From Dokdonella_A sp044227025 (GTDB lineage Bacteria > Pseudomonadota > Gammaproteobacteria > Xanthomonadales > Rhodanobacteraceae), in assembly GCF_044227025.1 (NCBI RefSeq), contig NZ_JBGAFX010000002.1, positions 700,772-764,771 of the forward strand: a stretch of DNA of 64,000 nt. The letters run 5' to 3'. The notes under the pieces are model-generated. The model saw nothing but the letters and a program-made list of their open reading frames with translations, searched no databases and was not told where the DNA came from. The position numbers and the translations under genes are program-made. How positions within the stretch are numbered: the first letter of the stretch is position 1; each line of letters opens with the position of its first letter. Shown in pieces: positions 44,663 to 53,956 of this stretch.

Positions 44663-45874
44663 TCAGCTGTCGACTTCGGGTGTTCCCGGTTCGCTGCCGT
44701 TGTCGCGCCCGCTTGCGCGGATCCCGTTGCATGCGCGCGCGATCACGATCTCCTCGTCGGTCGGAACCACCAGCACGCGCACGGCGCCGTCCGCGGCTCC
44801 GATCTCGGCGTCGCCGCGTGCGTTGGCGCTTGCGTCCAGGCGCACGCCGAGCAGAGCCAGCAGTGCGCAGATCGCCGCGCGCACCGGCGCCGCGTTCTCG
44901 CCGATGCCGCCGGCGAAGACGAGGGTGTCGAGGCCACCCAGGGCGACCGCCATCGACGCGACCTGGCGCGCACAGTGGTAGACGAACAGGTCGACCGCCT
45001 CGCGTGACGCCGGCGCGGCGCTGGCGAGCAGATCGCGCATGTCGGCGCCGATCCCGGAAACGCCGGCAAGGCCGCTGTCGTGGTACAGCATCCGCTCGAT
45101 CGCGGCCGCATCCATGGCGGTCGTGCGCAGCAGGTGGAAAGGAACGCCGGGATCGAGCGGACCGCATCGCGTACCCATCGGCAAGCCGTCGAGCGCGGTG
45201 AAACCGAGCGAGCAGTCGAGCGAGATGCCGTCGCGGACCGCGCACACGCTCGCGCCGCTGCCGAGGTGCGCAAACACGCAGCGTCGTGCCGCGGGCGCGA
45301 TGCGCGCGACTTCGCCGGACAGGTACTCGTAGGAAAGGCCGTGGAAACCGTAGCGCCGCACGCCGGCGTCGTGCAGCGCGCGCGGCAGCGCGAAGCGGCG
45401 GGCCCGGTCCGGCCAGTGCGCATGGAACGCAGTGTCGAAGCATGCGACCTGCGCCAGCCCTGGATGCCGCTCGCGCAGGCGTCGGATCGCGGCAAGGTTG
45501 TACGGCTGGTGCAGCGGCGCGAGTGGGTCGAGCCGTCCAAGGCGCTCGAGCACGTCATCGTCGATACGCGCCGGAGCGATGAAGTCCATGCCGCCGTGCA
45601 CGACACGATGGCCGACGACCCCGGGCTTCGCACCGTTCGCATTCGCGTCGAGCCAGGCCAGCGCGGCATCCAGTGCTTCAACCTGCGCCGCATCCGGCGC
45701 GAGCGGGATTTCCGTCGCAGCCTCGCCGGCGCGCGACGCACGCAGGCATGCGCCGCGCCCGATCCGTTCGACCTTGCCACCGGCGATGCGCGCAGGCTCG
45801 GCGGATCGATCGAACAGGGCGAACTTCAGGCTCGACGAGCCCGCATTGATGACGAGGATCGCATCGTCCGCCAT
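44663..45874 (-). CDS. ackA: Acetate kinase
   Basis: A 403-residue enzyme that interconverts acetate + ATP and acetyl phosphate. It has LVINAGSSSLKFALFD (4-19), GHRVVHGGMDF, the signature CFDTAFHAHWPDRARRFALP (about 143-162), RRYGFHGLSYEYLSGEVAR, HLGSGASVCAVRDGISLDCS, and MGTRCGPLDPGVPFHLL. The C-terminal LDTLVFAGGIGENAAPVRA is the family ending. It starts 11 bp after the phosphotransacylase-type gene, forming a Pta-AckA-like pair. Confidence 0.96.
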   Translation of the reverse strand: MADDAILVINAGSSSLKFALFDRSAEPARIAGGKVERIGRGACLRASRAGEAATEIPLAPDAAQVEALDAALAWLDANANGAKPGVVGHRVVHGGMDFIAPARIDDDVLERLGRLDPLAPLHQPYNLAAIRRLRERHPGLAQVACFDTAFHAHWPDRARRFALPRALHDAGVRRYGFHGLSYEYLSGEVARIAPAARRCVFAHLGSGASVCAVRDGISLDCSLGFTALDGLPMGTRCGPLDPGVPFHLLRTTAMDAAAIERMLYHDSGLAGVSGIGADMRDLLASAAPASREAVDLFVYHCARQVASMAVALGGLDTLVFAGGIGENAAPVRAAICALLALLGVRLDASANARGDAEIGAADGAVRVLVVPTDEEIVIARACNGIRASGRDNGSEPGTPEVDS

Positions 45875-45885
45875 CGCACGAGCCC

Positions 45886-46863
45886 TCAGCTTGCGCGAGC
45901 GCGCGGAGGCGACGCCAGCACGACTGCGAGCGCACACGACGCGAGGCGGATGCGCAAGCTGTCGGAGCGGCTGGTCAGGATGACCGGCACACGCGCGCCG
46001 AGCACGACGCCTGCGGCGTCCGCGCCGGCGAGGTAGACGAGCTGCTTGTACAGCATGTTGCCGGACTCGAGGTCCGGCACCACAAGGACATCGGCACGCC
46101 CCGCGACCGGCGACACGATGCCCTTGATCCGTGCCGCCTCGACGTTGACCGCATTGTCGAATGCCAGCGGGCCGTCGACGATGCCGCCCGTGATCTGGCC
46201 ACGGTCGACCATCTTGCACAGCGCGGCCGCCTCGATGGTCGAGCCGATCGCGGGATTTACGGTTTCGACCGCGGACAGGATCGCGACGCGCGGCGCCTCG
46301 TAGCCGAGTCGGTTCATGAGGTCGATCGCGTTCTGCAGTATGTCGGCCTTGTCGGCGAGCTTCGGCGCGATGTTGACCGCTGCATCGGTGATCAGCAGGG
46401 GTCGCGGATACTTCGGAACGTCCATCAGGAACGCGTGCGAAACGCGTCGTTCGGTGCGCAGTCCGCATTCGCGATCGAGCACGGCGCGCAGCAGTTCGTC
46501 GGTGTGCAGGCTGCCCTTCATGATCGCGTCGACCTTGCCTTCGCGCGCGAGCCGTACGGCAGCCGCGGCCGCCGCATGGCTGTGCTCGGTATCGACGACT
46601 TCGATGCCGTCGAGTACGACGCCGATCTCGCGCGCGACCACAGCGATTCGGGCCGCCGGGCCGACCAGCACCGGCACGATGAGATCCTCGTCGCGTGCGT
46701 CGATCGCAGCCTGCAGCGCCTCGGCGTTGCACGGATGCGCGACCGCGACGCGTATCGCATCGAGCGCCTGCGCCGCGCGCAGCAGGCGTTCGTAGCCGCC
46801 GTGCGCGTGCAGCTCGATCGCGCGTTTCGCGCCGTGGCGACCATTCCCGGCTTTCGTCGGCAT
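45886..46863 (-). CDS. Phosphate acetyl/butyryltransferase family protein
   Basis: A 325-residue protein of the PTA/PTB family, without the N-terminal DRTGG or MaoC domains. Recognisable parts are ALDAIRVAVAHPCNAEALQA, VPVLVGPAARI, VRLAREGKVDAIMKGSLHTD (about 114-133), LITDAAVNIAPKLADKADI, ILSAVETVNPAIGSTIEAA and GIVDGPLAFDNAVN. It resembles short phosphate butyryltransferase-like enzymes that act on acyl-CoA. Paired with acetate kinase it would make acyl phosphate from acyl-CoA for ATP formation. Substrate preference (acetyl or butyryl) cannot be read from the sequence. Confidence 0.88.
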   Translation of the reverse strand: MPTKAGNGRHGAKRAIELHAHGGYERLLRAAQALDAIRVAVAHPCNAEALQAAIDARDEDLIVPVLVGPAARIAVVAREIGVVLDGIEVVDTEHSHAAAAAAVRLAREGKVDAIMKGSLHTDELLRAVLDRECGLRTERRVSHAFLMDVPKYPRPLLITDAAVNIAPKLADKADILQNAIDLMNRLGYEAPRVAILSAVETVNPAIGSTIEAAALCKMVDRGQITGGIVDGPLAFDNAVNVEAARIKGIVSPVAGRADVLVVPDLESGNMLYKQLVYLAGADAAGVVLGARVPVILTSRSDSLRIRLASCALAVVLASPPRARAS

Positions 46864-47101
46864 CGTCGACTCCCGTTCGGAACGACGCAGCGTAGCAGCG
46901 CAGCGCCAATCAGGGTGAACCGGCGGAAGCCATCGCGACGGCCACCTGCGGGCCAAGGCACGGCGGCGCACAACGCCGAACGCCCGGGCGATGGCGACCG
47001 TCCGGCGCCGCGCCAGGCGGCGTGCGTCGCAGCGGTATTGACCCGCCCCGAGCGAATGCCCATCCTGCACGCCCCTCGTCGCACCCGAGTCGCGCCACTC
47101 A

Positions 47102-48991
47102 ATGAGCAGTCGCTACAACGCCGCAGACATCGAAGTCCTCTCCGGCCTGGATCCGGTCAAGCGCCGGCCCGGCATGTACACGGACACGTCGCGGCCGAAC
47201 CATCTCGCGCAGGAAGTCATCGACAACTCGGTCGACGAGGCGCTCGCCGGCCACGCGAAGGCGATCGACGTCATCATGCACGCGGACGGTTCGGTCGAAG
47301 TGACCGACGACGGCCGCGGCATGCCGGTCGACATCCATCCCGAGGAAGGCATTCCCGGCGTCGAGCTGATCCTCACGCGCCTGCATGCGGGCGGCAAGTT
47401 CTCCAACCGCAACTACCAGTTCTCGGGCGGCCTGCACGGCGTCGGCGTGTCGGTCGTCAATGCGCTGTCGCAACGGCTCGAAGTGACGATCCGCCGCGAC
47501 GGCCAGATCCACCGGATGAACTTCAAGGACGGCGACCGCGCCAGCAACCTCAGCGTGACCGGCACGGTGCCGAAGAAGCAGACCGGCACGACCGTGCGCT
47601 TCTGGCCCGATCCGAAGTATTTCGATTCACCGAAGATCTCGCTGCCGCGCCTGAAGCACGTGCTGCGCGCAAAGGCCGTGCTGTGCGCGGGCCTCACCGT
47701 GCGCCTTACCGACGAGGCGAGCGGCGAGAAGGTCGAATGGCACTACGAGGACGGCCTGCGCGACTACCTGCGCTCGATGCTCGGCGCGGTCGAGTACCTG
47801 CCCGCCGATCTCTACGTCAACCACGTGCAGCGGGACAACGGCGCCGTCGAGTTCGCGGTCGCGTGGCTGCCGGAAGGCGACCTCACCCAGGAAAGTTACG
47901 TCAACCTGATCCCGACCGCGCAGGGAGGGACGCATGCGAACGGCCTGCGCTCCGGGCTCACCAACGCGCTGCGCGAGTTCTGCGAATTCAGGAACCTGCT
48001 GCCGCGCGGGATCAAGCTCGCGCCCGAAGACGTATGGGATCGCCTGTGCTTCGTGCTGTCGCTGAAGATGAGCGACCCGCAGTTTTCCGGCCAGACCAAG
48101 GAGCGCCTGTCCTCGCGCGATGCCGCCGGTTTCGTCGAGAACGCGGTACACGACGGCTTCTCGCTCTATCTCAACCAGCATGTCGACATCGGCGAGAAGA
48201 TCGCGCAGCTCGCGATCGAACGCGCCACGCTGCGGCTCAAGGCCGAGAAGCAGATCGTGCGCAAGAAGATCACCCAGGGTCCCGCCCTGCCCGGCAAGCT
48301 CGCCGACTGCGCATCGAGCGACCTCTCGCGCACCGAACTGTTCCTCGTCGAGGGCGACTCCGCCGGCGGCTCCGCGCGGCAGGCGCGCGACAAGGACTTC
48401 CAGGCGATCCTTCCACTGCGCGGCAAGATCCTCAACACCTGGGAAGTCGAGTCCGGCCAGGTGCTGTCGTCGCAGGAAGTGCACGACCTCGCGGTCGCGA
48501 TCGGCTGCGATCCCGGCAAGGACGACATCTCCGGACTGCGCTACGGCAAGGTCATCATCCTCGCCGACGCCGATTCCGACGGCCTGCATATCGCGACCCT
48601 GCTGTCGGCGCTGTTCCTCAGGCACTTCCCGAAACTGGTGCGCGAAGGCCATGTGTTCGTCGCGATGCCGCCGCTGTTCCGCGTCGATGTCGGCAAGCAG
48701 GTGTTCTACTGCCTCGACGAATCCGAGCGCGACGCGATGCTCGAGAAGATCGAGCGCGAGAAGATCCGCGGCGCGGTCAGCACCACGCGCTTCAAGGGCC
48801 TCGGCGAGATGAACCCGTCGCAGTTGCGCGAATCGACGATCCATCCCGATACGCGCCGTCTCGTGCAGCTGACCATCGAAGCGGACGACGGCACCTCGAA
48901 GCTCATGGACATGCTGCTGTCGAAGAAGCGTGCCGGCGACCGCAAGGAGTGGCTGGAGACGAAGGGCGACCTGGCCTCGCTCGAGGTCTGA
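47102..48991 (+). CDS. parE: DNA topoisomerase IV subunit B
   Basis: A 629-residue ATPase subunit of topoisomerase IV, which decatenates daughter chromosomes. The GHKL ATPase domain has KRRPGMYTDTSRPNHLAQEV (ParE-type YTDTSRPNHL rather than the GyrB sequence), IDNSVDEALAGHAKAIDV, DDGRGMPVDIHPEEG and FSGGLHGVGVSVVNALS. TOPRIM is LFLVEGDSAGGSARQARD and ILADADSDG. The C-terminal KGLGEMNPSQLRESTIHPDT is conserved. The length matches E. coli ParE, and the insert typical of GyrB is absent. It is divergent from the pta-like gene (238-bp gap) and followed by a strong terminator. Confidence 0.96.
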   Translation: MSSRYNAADIEVLSGLDPVKRRPGMYTDTSRPNHLAQEVIDNSVDEALAGHAKAIDVIMHADGSVEVTDDGRGMPVDIHPEEGIPGVELILTRLHAGGKFSNRNYQFSGGLHGVGVSVVNALSQRLEVTIRRDGQIHRMNFKDGDRASNLSVTGTVPKKQTGTTVRFWPDPKYFDSPKISLPRLKHVLRAKAVLCAGLTVRLTDEASGEKVEWHYEDGLRDYLRSMLGAVEYLPADLYVNHVQRDNGAVEFAVAWLPEGDLTQESYVNLIPTAQGGTHANGLRSGLTNALREFCEFRNLLPRGIKLAPEDVWDRLCFVLSLKMSDPQFSGQTKERLSSRDAAGFVENAVHDGFSLYLNQHVDIGEKIAQLAIERATLRLKAEKQIVRKKITQGPALPGKLADCASSDLSRTELFLVEGDSAGGSARQARDKDFQAILPLRGKILNTWEVESGQVLSSQEVHDLAVAIGCDPGKDDISGLRYGKVIILADADSDGLHIATLLSALFLRHFPKLVREGHVFVAMPPLFRVDVGKQVFYCLDESERDAMLEKIEREKIRGAVSTTRFKGLGEMNPSQLRESTIHPDTRRLVQLTIEADDGTSKLMDMLLSKKRAGDRKEWLETKGDLASLEV

Positions 48992-49040
48992 CCCTCCTCG
49001 CCATTCGTTCCCGGCGCAGCGGCCACGGGCGACAAGTCGA

Positions 49041-49087
49041 AACGATGGAGCGGACGATGTCCAAGTCCGGCCCGCTCCGTCGTTTTT
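49041..49087 (+). terminator. Rho-independent terminator after parE
   Basis: A long stem (AAACGA-GGAGCGGAC paired with GTCCGG-CCGCTCC-TCGTTT, one bulged base on each side) ends in TTTTT about 90 bp after the parE stop. Confidence 0.85.
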
Positions 49088-49120
49088 CGATCGCGTCCCC
49101 CCTGATCCGGATCGCGATCC

Positions 49121-50584
49121 ATGCACCATGCCGCCTTTTCCCACGCGACGCGCGTGCGCAGCCTTGCACATGCCATTGCATCGGCTTTCCTCGCCTGCGG
49201 GCTTGCAGACGCGTCCATCGCCCATGCGAACGAATCCGTGGTCCGCGGCCAGCTCCAGCGACCGGGGTCGGCCACGTCCCGGCCGGTCGACCTGTCCAGC
49301 GCAGGCACCACTCGCGGCGGCCCCACGGTCGTCGTGCAGAACTGCAGCGACCTCGGCCCGGGCAGCCTGCGCGATGCGTACGCGAATTCGTTCGACGGCC
49401 TGACGATCGATCTGGGCCAGCTCAACTGCAGCACGATCACGCTCGCCAATGGCGCGCTCGTTTCGGCCAACAATGCCGGCTACGTCACGCTCAAGGGTCC
49501 CGCCGGAGGCGTGCTGATCATCGACGCCAACCACGCCAGCCGCGCGATCATCCATCGGGGCACACGCATCGGCCTGCGCGATCTCGTGGTCAGGAACGGA
49601 TTTTCCAGCAACGACACCGGTGGCGGCTGCATCCTTTCGGACGGTGATGTCGCGCTGTCGGACTCGCGCGTGAGCGGCTGCGAAGTCTCGACCACCGGTT
49701 CGACGCCGGCACTCGGCGGCGCGATCCATTCCATCGGCGTCGCGTTCGTGATCTCGAGCCAGGTCGTCGACAACCGCGCGCATGCGGCGGCCGCCAATGC
49801 GGACGGAGGCGGCGTGCATGCGCAGTACGTGATCACCGCGCACCAGAGCACGATCAGCGGCAATACCACGTCCGGCGACGGCAGCCACTATGCGCGCGGC
49901 GGCGGGGCCTACGGCAGGGAGGGAATGCGCATCGACAGTTGCACGATGTCGGGCAACAAAGCCGATGCCGGCGGCGCTGCATTCATCGGCACTGCATCGT
50001 TCTACAACTCCAGCTTCACCAACAGCACCGTCTCCGGCAACAGTGCCGACGGCGCGGGCGGTGGCATCCTCACGCACTACAAGATCAGGATCGACAACAG
50101 CACGATCGTCGGCAACAGCGCCTATTTCGATTTCGGCGCGGGGCTTTATCTCGCAGCGGGGAATGCCCAGTTGCACAGCACGATCATCGCGGGCAATACG
50201 ACCGGCGGCGGGCTCAACGCCGCCGATATCGGCGGCCATGCGGGCGCTGCCATCAGCGGCGACCATAATCTGGTGATTGCATCGACGCTGGCGCTTCCGC
50301 CCGGCACGCTCAGCCAGGAGCCGATGCTGGGTCCCCTGCAGGACAACGGCGGAGGCGTGCTGACGATGGCGCTGCTGCCGGGCAGCCCCGCGATCGACGC
50401 GGGCGACAATCCGCGCAATCTCTACGAAGACGGGCGCGGCTACGAATGCCCTCCGACCGGCGGCTGCACCGAATTCGAACGCACCGTCGGCGCCGCGACC
50501 GATATCGGCGCCTTCGAATTCGGCGCACCGAACCACATCTTCGACGACAGTTTCGAGACCGAATCGTTGCGCGATCAGGGCTGA
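49121..50584 (+). CDS. Secreted beta-helix protein with choice-of-anchor Q C-terminus and SFE tail
   Basis: A 487-residue secreted protein. The leader (about 1-36, LAHAIASAFLACGLADASIA followed by HA) is a signal peptide. Residues about 95-390 are beta-helix turns with Ser/Thr-Gly-Asn-x ladders (STISGNTTSGDGSHYARGGG, CTMSGNKADAGGAAFIG, STVSGNSADGAGGGILTHYK, STIVGNSAYFDFGAG, STIIAGNTTGGG). The C-terminus has the choice-of-anchor Q pattern LGPLQDNGGGVLTMALLPGS, PAIDAGDN and DIGAFEFG, then NHIFDDSFETESL. It probably lies on the surface or outside the cell. It is convergent with the CSLREA gene, with only 31 bp between stops. Confidence 0.82.
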   Translation: MHHAAFSHATRVRSLAHAIASAFLACGLADASIAHANESVVRGQLQRPGSATSRPVDLSSAGTTRGGPTVVVQNCSDLGPGSLRDAYANSFDGLTIDLGQLNCSTITLANGALVSANNAGYVTLKGPAGGVLIIDANHASRAIIHRGTRIGLRDLVVRNGFSSNDTGGGCILSDGDVALSDSRVSGCEVSTTGSTPALGGAIHSIGVAFVISSQVVDNRAHAAAANADGGGVHAQYVITAHQSTISGNTTSGDGSHYARGGGAYGREGMRIDSCTMSGNKADAGGAAFIGTASFYNSSFTNSTVSGNSADGAGGGILTHYKIRIDNSTIVGNSAYFDFGAGLYLAAGNAQLHSTIIAGNTTGGGLNAADIGGHAGAAISGDHNLVIASTLALPPGTLSQEPMLGPLQDNGGGVLTMALLPGSPAIDAGDNPRNLYEDGRGYECPPTGGCTEFERTVGAATDIGAFEFGAPNHIFDDSFETESLRDQG

Positions 50585-50615
50585 AGATCGGCCGCGCACG
50601 CGGGCCGGCGCCCGG

Positions 50616-52955
50616 TCACTCCCCGAAATAGCCCACCGAAAAGTCATTCGCGAAGATGAGGTCCGATGACGCCTCCATCGCGCCGATCGTGCAATGCGCG
50701 TTCACCGGCCGCGCGTTGCCGAGCTGATCGAGCTGCTCGAGCAGGCCGAGGCCGTGCGCGCAGCGATCGGCGGGAACCGCGCCGCGTGCCGGGCTGAATT
50801 TCCCCGGCGCCGCGAACGGCATCTCCGCGCCACCAAGCAGGCTCACCTGCGACAGTTGCGGATCGACGCCGATCTGGTTGCCTTCGAGATCGCCGGTCAT
50901 CAGGCACGATCCGTCGCCCGCATCGCCGACCAGGTTGTAGCCGGCCGAGATCGCGCCCTCGTGGATCGCTTCGCAATCGGGCGAGTCGAAGTTCTCGCCG
51001 TCGTGATTGCCGGCGACAAGCAACCCGGTGATGATTTCGCCGCCGTCGAGCAGCATGCCCCCGGCTGCGCGACCGGCGCGATTGCCGGTGATCGTAAGAT
51101 ACGACAGCTCCATCAGGCCGGTCAGCGATGCCGAGAAACCACCGCCGCTGAAATCGGCCGTATTGTCGGCGATGATGCTGGTGCTGAGAGAGAGGTTGGT
51201 GGTCTGGCCGACTTCGATCCCGCCGCCGTACCTGGCTGCATGATTGCGGGTGAACGCACTGCGCGTGATGCGTGCCGGGCCCGAACCCGAACCCTGCAGG
51301 ACGGCGAGGCCACCGCCGTAGTTGCCGCTGCTGTTGCTGTCGAACCATACGCGGTCGATCGTCAGCGAGCGCGGGAATTCGAAGCGCGCCCCGCCACCGT
51401 CCCAAACGCTGCTTTCCTCACCGGGATGGGTGGTGTCGCCGCCCTCGATGCGCATGCCGAACAGGCCGATCGACGCGATCGTGTTGCTCGGTCCTTCGTG
51501 ATCGAACACGCGGTCCAGCCCATGGCCGCGGATGATCGTCTTGTCGGGACCCTGCCCGATCAGGATGCGGCCTTCGCCCTCGAGTGCGCGGATGTCGAGG
51601 TCACCGGTGGCAGCCAGATCCTCGTCGTCTCCCGGGATGTTCACGTCGAACATGCCGGCGGGCAAGGTGATCAGCACGGGGGTGTCCTGCGTCGCCGCTT
51701 CCATCAGCGCCGCACGCAAGCTGCAGCCGCCGAGCGTACTCTGGCAGACGCCGTTGCCGGGATTGGCGTCGACCGCATCGGCGGTCGAATCGACCGCAAA
51801 CGTCGTGCGCCCTTCGAATGCGCCGCGATCGCATTGCAGGCGCTGCACGCCACGCTGGTCGATCGACGGACAATGGCCGAGGCTGCCGTCGTTCGGAACC
51901 GGCGCACCCGAATTCGTCGCCGGGCTGCCCGGCAACAGCACGTGCACCGGCAGCGAACCGCCCGCGTCGGCAAGCGTGCCGAACAGCGGGTCACCCGTGA
52001 TGTCGCTCGCGCGCGGCGTCGCCACCGTGCAGTTCCTGCGCCCGTACAGGTTGTAGCCGTTGCTGACCACCGACATCGATGATCCGCAGTGCAGGTCCTG
52101 GCCGCTGTTCGGCGTGCGCGCCGCGTTGTCGGCGAAAATCGAGTTGTCGTAGGTGACGGCGCCATCGATCGCGTTGATTCCGCCGTACTGGTTGGCCGTG
52201 TTGTAGGCCACGGTGACGTTCTTCATCGTGACGTCGCCACTGGTCCACAGCGCACCGTCGCCGGCAGCAACGTTCTCGCTGAGCGTCACATTGGTCAGTG
52301 ACAGCAGCGCGGTGTTGCCGAGGTGGCGGATCGCCGATGCCTCGCCTTCGAACGAGCGATTGCGCGTGAACGCGCTCTGCGTGATGGTGACGTTGCCGGC
52401 GAATGCCGGCATTGCGAGTGCGCCGCCGCGTGTGGCGGTGTTGTTGGTGAAGTGCACCTTGGTAATCAGGGTCTGGTGCGCGCAGGCGCGCAAGGCACCA
52501 CCACCGGCGGCGTCATTGCCGGTGTCGCCGTCGCGAATGGTGAGGTTGAGCAGGATCACGTTCATGTCGGAACGGCAGGCGAGATCGAAGATCCGGTCCA
52601 ACCCGCCGCCTTCAATGACTGCCTTGCGCGTCGTGGTGCCGGCGATCGCGATCGCACCGGTGGAATCGAGGTCGAAGTCGCCGGTCGCGTTGTCGTCCTC
52701 CAACCGCCCCGCCCGCGTGATCTCGTAGTGGCTGGGGTTGGTGTTGCCGCCGAGCGTGATGAGATCCGACGCCGAACCTGCCGGGCAACCACCGAATGCC
52801 GCATTCGTGTTCGCTGCCTGGATCGCCTCGCGCAGCGAACACTTGGTGGCGTCCTCGCCGAACTGGTCCAGCGTCGTCGTGACCGCGATCGTGGTCGCGC
52901 CCGCCGACGCACTCGCCAGCGACAGGATCAAGGCAGTTCGCAGCAGGAGTATCAT
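50616..52955 (-). CDS. Secreted CSLREA-domain beta-helix protein with NDF tail
   Basis: A 779-residue secreted protein built from two similar modules. The signal peptide is MILLLRTALILSLASASAGA. Each module opens with a CSLREA-type motif (KCSLREAIQAANTNAAFGGC at about 38-57; GGCSLRAALMEAATQDTP in the second half, about residue 410), continues with beta-helix turns, and closes with a choice-of-anchor Q-like segment (HVLLPGSPATNSGAPVP...; VNAHCTIGAMEA). The C-terminus is SSDLIFANDFSVGYFGE. The two halves suggest an internal duplication. Role unknown; proteins of this type are predicted surface adhesins. Confidence 0.83.
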   Translation of the reverse strand: MILLLRTALILSLASASAGATTIAVTTTLDQFGEDATKCSLREAIQAANTNAAFGGCPAGSASDLITLGGNTNPSHYEITRAGRLEDDNATGDFDLDSTGAIAIAGTTTRKAVIEGGGLDRIFDLACRSDMNVILLNLTIRDGDTGNDAAGGGALRACAHQTLITKVHFTNNTATRGGALAMPAFAGNVTITQSAFTRNRSFEGEASAIRHLGNTALLSLTNVTLSENVAAGDGALWTSGDVTMKNVTVAYNTANQYGGINAIDGAVTYDNSIFADNAARTPNSGQDLHCGSSMSVVSNGYNLYGRRNCTVATPRASDITGDPLFGTLADAGGSLPVHVLLPGSPATNSGAPVPNDGSLGHCPSIDQRGVQRLQCDRGAFEGRTTFAVDSTADAVDANPGNGVCQSTLGGCSLRAALMEAATQDTPVLITLPAGMFDVNIPGDDEDLAATGDLDIRALEGEGRILIGQGPDKTIIRGHGLDRVFDHEGPSNTIASIGLFGMRIEGGDTTHPGEESSVWDGGGARFEFPRSLTIDRVWFDSNSSGNYGGGLAVLQGSGSGPARITRSAFTRNHAARYGGGIEVGQTTNLSLSTSIIADNTADFSGGGFSASLTGLMELSYLTITGNRAGRAAGGMLLDGGEIITGLLVAGNHDGENFDSPDCEAIHEGAISAGYNLVGDAGDGSCLMTGDLEGNQIGVDPQLSQVSLLGGAEMPFAAPGKFSPARGAVPADRCAHGLGLLEQLDQLGNARPVNAHCTIGAMEASSDLIFANDFSVGYFGE

Positions 52956-53122
52956 GGCTGATTCCGTGGGGGCTGCCCTGTTCCACGGAAAGCGCTGGCG
53001 ACAGGGGCCACCCTGTGGCGCGCGAAACGGTCAGTTCACGGCGCAACTCCGGCGGCGGCCGCTTGGCTAAAACGTCGGCGAGACACCGACCTTGACCGCA
53101 ACGTACCCAGCGCGCTGCGAGC

Positions 53123-53419
53123 CTACCAGCCGATGTGCTCATTGGATGCTTCGACTCCATAGGGCACGAGCGGAGTCGATGTCCAATCCGGTTTGCCGCG
53201 GTAGCGCGGATCGGATGGTGCGTGAACCTCTGACCAAATGAAGCGATCGCTGCCTGTTGCGGCAGCTCTCTTTACGGCCAAGTGGTCGCCCCACTGCCGT
53301 GCTTGCTCGGCAGAGGTGGCGAGGATACGAATGACAGCTACCCACTCGCGGTCTTCATCATCCGGTGAAGCACGCGAGTCCCGGAACCACGCCACGTATA
53401 TCCAGGGCTGCTCCGTCAT
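53123..53419 (-). CDS. Cassette-type hypothetical protein
   Basis: A 98-residue soluble protein (MTEQPWIYVAWFRDSRASP...) rich in Trp and acidic residues, with no signal peptide. I do not recognise a family. It is the last ORF of the same-strand array and follows attC site 1 by 14 bp. Its own downstream attC (53000-53120) is not convincing, so it may be the terminal, decayed cassette. The 167-bp gap down to the CSLREA gene start holds nothing else I can name. Confidence 0.6.
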   Translation of the reverse strand: MTEQPWIYVAWFRDSRASPDDEDREWVAVIRILATSAEQARQWGDHLAVKRAAATGSDRFIWSEVHAPSDPRYRGKPDWTSTPLVPYGVEASNEHIGW

Positions 53420-53432
53420 GGCAATCGGCGAC

Positions 53433-53522
53433 GCCTAGCGCCGCGTAGAGCGGCCGCCAGGCGGCAGCGGTTGGGTCAGACGCGGTGTCAATACGACGAT
53501 CGGCTTGAATACATGGTTAGGC
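53433..53522 (-). other. attC site 1 (59-base element)
   Basis: On the minus strand the site opens with GCCTAACCATGTATTCAAGC (R'' box GCCTAAC plus L'' region) and closes with GCTAGGC, one base off the GTTRRRY core. Between them are GC-rich inverted stretches. It is 90 bp long. The stop codon of the upstream ORF lies inside GCCTAAC, as in true cassettes. Confidence 0.75.
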
Positions 53523-53803
53523 GACACGAGCGACCCATTCGTCCAGTGGAGTGAACAAATAGTTGCCGACCGGCGCGCATGCAGGATCATGATGTGCGAG
53601 CGGATTCGGGCCGAGCCACTAACGACCACGGAGCCGTTCTCCAGCTTTCGCTCCCGAGTTACCCACGACAAGAACTGGGGATCGATGTCAAGGCTGTCAT
53701 AGGTATCCCCGAGCATCACGATGCGCGCCTCGGCCGTCCCGCCAGGTATCGGCACCGAGACTACGTCTCCAAGCGCGGCTGTTGTCCCGTCGCGATACTG
53801 CAT
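53517..53803 (-). pseudogene. Frameshifted cassette ORF, unknown small protein
   Basis: The first frame reads MQYRDGTTAALGDVVSVPIP ... DPQFLSWVTRERKLENGSVV and then loses sense after SGSAR. A second frame resumes at NPLAHHDPACAPVGNYLF and ends TPLDEWVARVA followed by a stop inside the attC R'' box, exactly where a cassette ORF should stop. The total length is one base short of a whole number of codons, so a single-base deletion near 53605 explains it. The product would have been about 95 residues, of a type common in cassette arrays but without known function. Confidence 0.7.
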
Positions 53804-53815
53804 GACCGTGTGTTG

Positions 53816-53955
53816 CCCAACGCTCGAGGCAAGTGGCCGCTGCCACACGAAGCATCAGGTTACCGTGCGAATATCGCAGCAGTCCACTTGACCTGATAGT
53901 CGGGGGAATCCAAACCGAGCTGCGAAGGGGCTTCGGCTTGAATGAACTGTCGGGC
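53816..53955 (-). other. attC site 2 (59-base element)
   Basis: On the minus strand the site opens with GCCCGACAGTTCATTCAAGC (R'' box GCCCGAC, one base off RYYYAAC, plus the L'' segment ATTCAAGCCGA) and ends with GCGTTGGGC, a perfect GTTRRRY core. It is 140 bp long, a larger attC. It lies just after the stop of the NTF2-like gene. Confidence 0.78.
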
Positions 53956-53956
53956 A

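Noticed and set aside
46435..49647. About 1,070-codon plus-strand frame
   Set aside because: Overlaps the pta-like gene antisense and parE in another frame; parE has unmistakable domains.
47627..50647. About 1,000-codon minus-strand frame
   Set aside because: Antisense to parE and the beta-helix gene; no recognisable motifs.
53000..53122. An additional attC after the last cassette ORF
   Set aside because: Some inverted stretches exist, but there is no GTTRRRY core and no L'' match.
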